NCBI RefSeq assembly: GCF_030657435.1
Contig: NZ_JAUTWS010000001.1
Location: 186,001-250,000 of the forward strand
Direction: 5' to 3'
Length of the DNA: 64,000 nt
Source: Paracraurococcus lichenis
GTDB lineage: Bacteria; Pseudomonadota; Alphaproteobacteria; Acetobacterales; Acetobacteraceae
Position numbers and translations under genes: made by a program
Shown here: positions 60,189 to 64,000 of the stretch, in pieces
How the letters are laid out: each line of letters opens with the position of its first letter
How positions within the stretch are numbered: position 1 is the first letter of the stretch
The notes under the pieces: model-generated
Database searches by the model: none
What the model was told of the DNA's origin: nothing
The model's input: the letters and a program-made list of their open reading frames with translations, nothing else

Positions 60189-61492
60189 GCGCGTCCGATG
60201 ACCGCAGCGCCGAAGAGCGCGGCGGTCTGAATCGGCCGCGCGAACATGCGCCATCCGTCCTGGTCGTCGGCGCCGGCATCGTCGGGCTCTGCGTGGCCTG
60301 GCACCTCGCGCGGGCCGGCGCGCGTGTCACGGTGCTGGATGGCGAGGCGCCGGGCAGCGGCGCCTCCTCGGGCAATGCGGGGGCGATCAGCGCCGGGTCG
60401 GTCGCGCCGCTCGCCATGCCGGGCGTGCTGAAGCAGGTGCCGGGCATGTTGCTCGACCCCGCCGGCGCGCTGCACATCCCGCCGCGCTATGCGCTCCGCG
60501 CCGCCCCATGGCTGCTGCGCTTCGTCGCCAGCGCGCGGCCCGCGCGCGTGGCCGGGATCGCCGAGGCCCTCTCCGGCCTGCTGGCCAATGCCATGGAGCA
60601 GCACCGGCAGATCCTGGCGGAGGAAGGCGCCCCCGACCTGATCCAGGAAACGGGGCAACTCTACCTCTACCGGGACCACGACCACTACGCCAAGGATGCC
60701 GAGGGCTGGACGCTGCGGCAGCGCCACGGCATGCGGATCGAGTTCCTCGAAGGCCGGGAGGCGATCCGGGCGCTCGAGCCCGACATCGGGGGCGACTACG
60801 CGCTCGGCCTCTTCATCCCGGAGCAGGGCAGCAGCGTCAATCCGCTGCGCCAGGCGCAGGTGGTGGCGCGCGGCGTGGAGCGCCTGGGCGGGACCATCCG
60901 CCGCGCCGCGGTGCGGGCGCTGGCGACCGAAGGCGGGCGCGTGACCGGCGCCGCGACAGCGGCGGAGACCATCACCGCCGACCATGTCGTGCTGGCCGCC
61001 GGCGCCTGGTCGGCGCGGCTGCTGGCGCCGCTCGGCATCCGCGTGCCGCTCGAGACCCAGCGCGGCTACCACGTCATGCTGCCCGATCCGGGGATCACGC
61101 TGCGGCGCCCGGTGGTGCCGGCCGACCGCAAGGCCTTCATCTCGCCCATGGAGGGCGGGCTGCGCGTCGCGGGCACGGTCGAGTTCGGCGGGCTGGAGGC
61201 GCCGCCGACGCCGCGCCGCGCCGAACTGCTGCTGGAGGACCTGCGGCGCGCCTTCCCGCAGGCGCGGACCGCGGGCGCGGAGGGCTTCTGGATGGGCCAT
61301 CGCCCCTGCCTGCCGGACAGCCTGCCGGTCATCGGCCCGGTGCAGGCCTGGCCCGGCCTCTGGTGCGCCTTCGGGCACGGGCATCTCGGCCTGACCGGCT
61401 CCGCCCCGACCGGCGCGCTGCTGGCGCGGGCGATGCTGGGGCCGGCGCCCAACCTCGACCTCGCGCCCTTTGGGGTGGAGCGGTTCGCTTGA
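60185..61492 (+). CDS. DadA/glycine-oxidase-like FAD-dependent oxidoreductase
   Basis: 435 residues from a GTG overlapping the Bug stop. The dinucleotide-binding motif 'VLVVGAGIVGLCVAWHLARAG' begins only at residue 25; family members usually start a few residues before it. The extra N-terminus is encoded by a palindromic repeat. 'GEAPGSGASSGNAGAIS', 'SSVNPLRQAQVV' and the C-terminal 'HRPCLPDSLPVIGP' plus 'GHGHLGLTGSAPTG' are canonical for D-amino-acid dehydrogenase-type enzymes, which oxidatively deaminate D-amino acids. It is coupled to a Bug gene. The exact start is uncertain. Confidence 0.88.
   Translation: MSASDDRSAEERGGLNRPREHAPSVLVVGAGIVGLCVAWHLARAGARVTVLDGEAPGSGASSGNAGAISAGSVAPLAMPGVLKQVPGMLLDPAGALHIPPRYALRAAPWLLRFVASARPARVAGIAEALSGLLANAMEQHRQILAEEGAPDLIQETGQLYLYRDHDHYAKDAEGWTLRQRHGMRIEFLEGREAIRALEPDIGGDYALGLFIPEQGSSVNPLRQAQVVARGVERLGGTIRRAAVRALATEGGRVTGAATAAETITADHVVLAAGAWSARLLAPLGIRVPLETQRGYHVMLPDPGITLRRPVVPADRKAFISPMEGGLRVAGTVEFGGLEAPPTPRRAELLLEDLRRAFPQARTAGAEGFWMGHRPCLPDSLPVIGPVQAWPGLWCAFGHGHLGLTGSAPTGALLARAMLGPAPNLDLAPFGVERFA
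60189..60250. repeat. Third copy of the palindromic element, inside coding sequence
   Basis: 62 nt folding like the pair at 37452-37576: outer stem GCGCG-T-CCGAT against ATCGG-C-CGCGC with the mismatch in the same position, then GACCGC/GCGGTC, an A/G mismatch and GCGC/GCGC. At least four base pairs differ from copy 1 by compensatory changes. It would encode about residues 2-22 of the DadA-like protein. Confidence 0.75.
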
Positions 61493-61508
61493 CCAGAAGA
61501 TTGGTCAA
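61489..61508. promoter_or_regulatory. Inverted-repeat operator of the toxin-antitoxin operon
   Basis: TTGACCA-N6-TGGTCAA, a perfect 7-bp inverted repeat, ends 16 bp before the antitoxin ATG and overlaps the stop of the DadA-like gene. Phd-type antitoxins bind such palindromes over their own promoter. Confidence 0.65.
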
Positions 61509-61524
61509 AAGCTAGCCTTGGGCC

Positions 61525-61776
61525 ATGAAGAGCGTGACCGTCTACGAGGCGAAGACCCACCTCTCCGCCCTGCTGGCGGAGGTGGAGGCGGGGGCCGAGG
61601 TGCTGATCACCCGGCATGGCCGACCGGTCGCCCGGCTCTCCGCCGCCGCGCCGGCGGCCGCGCGGCTGCCTGGCGACTGGGCCGGTCTGCCGGGCTGGGA
61701 GGGCTTCCGCTACGACCCCGCCGCCTTCGCCCCGCTGACGCCCGAACAGGCCGCCGCCGAAGGCTGGGACGGGTGA
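61525..61776 (+). CDS. Type II antitoxin, Phd/YefM family
   Basis: 83 residues. 'MKSVTVYEAKTHLSALLAEVEAGAEVLITRHGRPVARL' over residues 1-38 is a textbook Phd/YefM DNA-binding domain. The acidic, Pro-rich C-terminus ('PLTPEQAAAEGWDG') would wrap and inhibit the toxin. Its stop overlaps the GTG of the PIN toxin by 4 nt (GTGA). Confidence 0.93.
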   Translation: MKSVTVYEAKTHLSALLAEVEAGAEVLITRHGRPVARLSAAAPAAARLPGDWAGLPGWEGFRYDPAAFAPLTPEQAAAEGWDG

Positions 61777-62171
61777 GCGAGGCAGGCAGCGGCTACCTCG
61801 CCGATGCCTGCGCGCTGATCGTCTTCCATGCCGCGGGCGGGCGCGGAATGAGCGCCGCCGCCCTTGCCGCCATGCGCGGCGGCGATGTCGCGGTCAGCGC
61901 CATCACGGTCTGGGAGATCACGCGCAAGGTGGCGCTCGGCAAGCTGCCGCTGCTGCCGGCGGTGCAGGGCAGCTTCGCCGGCTGGCTGCGGGATGCCGGC
62001 TATACCCTGCTGCCGCTCGACGTCCTGGCGGCCGAGCAGGCGAATGCCCTGCCGCCGCACCACGCCGACCCGATGGACCGCATGCTGCTGGCAACGGCCC
62101 GCCTGACCGGCCGCATCATCCTCACGGAGGATGCGGCCTTTCGCGCCTATGGCCTGCCGCTGCTCTGGTGA
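61773..62171 (+). CDS. vapC: Type II toxin, PIN-domain RNase (VapC family)
   Basis: 132 residues, GTG start overlapping the antitoxin stop. The acidic PIN residues are all present: Asp11 ('LADACAL'), Glu48 ('TVWEITRK'), Asp99/Asp102 ('HADPMDRMLLATA') and Asp120 ('LTEDAAF'). It would cleave an RNA, often a tRNA, using Mg2+. No catalytic residue is lost, so the pair looks functional. Confidence 0.93.
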   Translation: MSEAGSGYLADACALIVFHAAGGRGMSAAALAAMRGGDVAVSAITVWEITRKVALGKLPLLPAVQGSFAGWLRDAGYTLLPLDVLAAEQANALPPHHADPMDRMLLATARLTGRIILTEDAAFRAYGLPLLW

Positions 62172-62381
62172 TCAGTAGCCGCGCGGCGTGGTCAGGTAGC
62201 CCTGCTGCCGGGACCAGACCGTCCCGTCCGTGCTGATCGTGCCCGTCACCCGGTTGCGCTGGGGGTCGCCGATCAGCGTGTCCGGCATGCCGGAATACTG
62301 CGCGCCGGCGCGCAGGCCACCGGGGCCGCAGCCCGCGAGGATCGCCAGGCAGAGGGCGGCGGCGGTCAGGATCGATCGCAT
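62172..62381 (-). CDS. Small lipoprotein, unknown function
   Basis: 69 residues. The leader 'MRSILTAAALCLAILAGC' is a lipobox signal with Cys18 as the acylated residue. The mature part is short, with 'GMPDTLIGDPQRNRVTGTI' and 'QQGYLTTPRGY'. It is likely anchored to the outer or inner membrane. It converges on the toxin gene with no gap (stops adjoin at 62171/62172). GGGAAA precedes the start. Confidence 0.8.
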   Translation of the reverse strand: MRSILTAAALCLAILAGCGPGGLRAGAQYSGMPDTLIGDPQRNRVTGTISTDGTVWSRQQGYLTTPRGY

Positions 62382-62483
62382 CTGGGGTTTCCCGGTCCTT
62401 GATTGTCCACCAACTCCAACGCCGGCGCGGGCGGCGCGTGCCCTGGCGTGCTACATCACGCCGGCATCACGGGAGAACCGGCC

Positions 62484-63014
62484 GTGGCCCCCATCATCCC
62501 GAAGCGCGTCTGCGCCGAGGTCGAGGGCGAGCTCGTCCTCTTCCTCATCGGCATGCGGCTGAACCGCCCCTGGAAGCTGCATCGCTGGCTGCCCGTGCTG
62601 CGCGCCATGCCGCGCATGCTGCGGGAGCTGGAGGCGCAGCCGGAGCTCGGCCTGCTGCACCACCGCACGCATGTCGGCCTGCGGGAGGCCATGGTGGTGC
62701 AGTACTGGCGCAGCCATGCGCAGCTCGACGCCTATGCGACGGCGCGCGAGAGGGCGCATCTGCCGGCCTGGCGGGCCTTCAACCAGGCCATCGGGACCAA
62801 TGGCGATGTCGGGATCTGGCACGAGACCTACCTGGTCGGCTCCGGCCGGTACGAGAGCGTCTATGTGAACATGCCCCCCTTCGGCCTCGGCCGGGCCGGT
62901 GCGCTACAGGAGGCGACCGGCCCGCGCGCCACCGGCCGCGGCAGGCTCGCCGCCACGGCCGGGGCGGAAGGCGGCGGCCCGATGGCCGGGGCGCCGCAGG
63001 GCGGGACGGTCTGA
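62484..63014 (+). CDS. DUF4188-like / monooxygenase family protein
   Basis: 176 residues from a GTG at 62484, after GGGAGAACCGGCC; an upstream in-frame TTG is less convincing. 'GELVLFLIGMRLNRPWKLHRWLPVLRAM' (near 15-42), 'MVVQYWRSHAQLDAYA' and 'GIWHETYLV' with 'YESVYVNMPPFGLGRAG' match the DUF4188 family, a ferredoxin-like fold related to ABM monooxygenases. The last ~35 residues are low-complexity. Function unknown. Confidence 0.82.
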   Translation: MAPIIPKRVCAEVEGELVLFLIGMRLNRPWKLHRWLPVLRAMPRMLRELEAQPELGLLHHRTHVGLREAMVVQYWRSHAQLDAYATARERAHLPAWRAFNQAIGTNGDVGIWHETYLVGSGRYESVYVNMPPFGLGRAGALQEATGPRATGRGRLAATAGAEGGGPMAGAPQGGTV

Positions 63015-63039
63015 CCCGGCCCGCCCGAGAGCAGCGGCG

Positions 63040-64000
63040 CTACTGCGCCGCGGCCAGCGTCGCGCCGGGCGCCTTCGGCACCAGGTGCTTCACCCGCGGC
63101 ATCACCTCCTGCTGGATCAGCTCCAGGGAGTGGCGCCAGGCGCCCGGGTTCTCCTGGTAGTCGAAGCCGAAGACCAGGAGCTGCCCGAAGCCGCCGACAT
63201 CCTCGTAGATCTTCTCGATCTTCTCGGCGACCGTCCTGGGCGAGCCGACCAGCCAGTTCCGCTTCGCGCAATACTCCACGGTGACGTCGCTGTCCGGCAC
63301 CTCCGGGCTGTGCTTGAGGTATTCCTTGAAGCCGAAATTCGACAGCAGCGGCAGGAAGTACTCGCCCATCATCCGGCCCATCATGGAGCCGACCGAGAGC
63401 CGCCACGCCTCCTCATCCGTGTCGGCGACGAAGATCTCCCGCACCAGCCGCCAGTCCTTGCGGTCGGCGGTGCGGCCGGCCTTGCGGGCGCCGGCCTCGA
63501 CGCTCTCCCAGTGGCTCTTCACGTAGCCCGGGTTGAGGTTCAGCGACATCGGCAGGAAGCCGTGCTCGCCCGCCATCTTCAGCGTGTCGGAGTTCTTCGA
63601 CAGGCCGGCGACGCCGATCGGCGGATGCGGCTGCTGCAGCGGCTTCAGGTGCGGCTTGAGGAAGCCGAACATCGTGTCCGGCTTGTCCACCTTCCAGTAC
63701 TTGCCGTCGTAGTGGAAGGGACCGTCGGACGACCACATCTTCAGGATGATGTCCAGCGCCTCCCGCGTCATCTCGCGGTTGGTGCCGGACATGCCGTCCA
63801 CGTTGAACATCGCCCAGTCGCTCGGCAACCCGCTGGCGGCGATGCCGAAATTGAGCCGCCCGTTCGACAGGTGGTCGAGCATGGCGACGCGGTTCGCCAG
63901 CTCGGCCGGGTGGTGATAGGGTAGCAGGAAGCCGCCGGGGCCGAGGCGGATGCGGCTGGTCTGCAGCATCGCCTGCGCCAGCAGCAGGTCGGGCGCCGGA
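63040..64000 (-). CDS. LLM-class flavin-dependent monooxygenase, 5' end outside window
   Basis: At least 319 residues; the frame stays open to the window end and the visible start reads '...PDLLLAQAMLQTSRIRLGPGG', which is internal to luciferase-like proteins, so the first ~60-80 residues lie beyond 64000. 'HPAELANRVAMLDHLSNGRLNFGIAAS' and 'SKNSDTLKMAGEHGFLPM' match alkanal/limonene-monooxygenase-like enzymes that use FMNH2. It converges on the DUF4188-like gene, 25 nt away. Confidence 0.9.
   Translation of the reverse strand, partial: PAPDLLLAQAMLQTSRIRLGPGGFLLPYHHPAELANRVAMLDHLSNGRLNFGIAASGLPSDWAMFNVDGMSGTNREMTREALDIILKMWSSDGPFHYDGKYWKVDKPDTMFGFLKPHLKPLQQPHPPIGVAGLSKNSDTLKMAGEHGFLPMSLNLNPGYVKSHWESVEAGARKAGRTADRKDWRLVREIFVADTDEEAWRLSVGSMMGRMMGEYFLPLLSNFGFKEYLKHSPEVPDSDVTVEYCAKRNWLVGSPRTVAEKIEKIYEDVGGFGQLLVFGFDYQENPGAWRHSLELIQQEVMPRVKHLVPKAPGATLAAAQ

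Noticed and set aside
63034-63051. 7-bp hairpin between the DUF4188-like and luciferase-like genes
   Set aside because: It overlaps the 3' coding end of the luciferase-like gene, is short, and has no T tract.

Overview
The window is about 72% G+C and almost fully coding. Its gene content is that of a free-living alphaproteobacterium, most likely an acetic-acid-bacteria relative (Acetobacteraceae, Roseomonas-like). The grounds are many orphan tripartite-tricarboxylate (Bug) substrate-binding proteins, a Liv-type ABC importer with Tat-type leaders, a Cys-type intracellular PHA depolymerase, a DUF2076 protein, and an alphaproteobacterial-looking tRNA-Ile2. The genus is an inference, since no rRNA or marker gene is present.

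Layout. 0-9.5 kb: an AA_synth-family gene, then a complete branched-chain/amide-type ABC importer operon with two ATPases, FOUR tandem paralogous binding proteins and two permeases. 9.5-24 kb: single genes and short operons for epoxide hydrolysis, thiol/cupin chemistry, a GST, PHA mobilisation, a polysaccharide deacetylase, nitronate oxidation, peroxide resistance (Ohr), PLP enzymes, a cysteine hydrolase and glutamine-dependent NAD synthetase. Three small proteins sit among them. 24.3-24.4 kb: a well-formed candidate small RNA in a 760-bp gene-free stretch. 24.9-29.5 kb: a three-gene glycan cassette (methyltransferase/coiled-coil/glycosyltransferase fusion, glycosyltransferase, methyltransferase). 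29.7-35.5 kb: a tightly packed acyl-CoA cassette (ADP-forming acyl-CoA ligase, thiolase-like protein, enoyl-CoA hydratase, SDR, thioesterase), then tRNA-Lys. 35.7-45.7 kb: an M3 peptidase, a long run of minus-strand housekeeping and hypothetical genes, tRNA-Ile2, a metallophosphoesterase and a hemolysin-III protein. 45.6-61.5 kb: catabolic modules in which solute-binding proteins are interleaved with hydrolases, SDRs, flavin monooxygenases, a TauD-like dioxygenase, an FAH hydrolase, an Ldh-family dehydrogenase and a DadA-like oxidase. 61.5-64 kb: a Phd/VapC toxin-antitoxin pair with a palindromic operator, a small lipoprotein, a DUF4188-like protein and a truncated luciferase-like monooxygenase.

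How the genes fit together. Much of the window looks like scavenging: periplasmic binding proteins capture small organic acids or amides, and adjacent enzymes would feed the products into acyl-CoA and central metabolism. No TctA/TctB membrane subunits occur here, so the five Bug proteins must use membrane partners encoded elsewhere or serve other roles.

The least explained structure is non-coding: three classes of palindromic element. One has copies whose stems differ by compensatory changes, and one of those copies lies inside the predicted 5' coding region of the DadA-like gene. The sRNA candidate and two tiny proteins (one ending in a CxxCH motif, one an internal duplication) are the other items worth testing.
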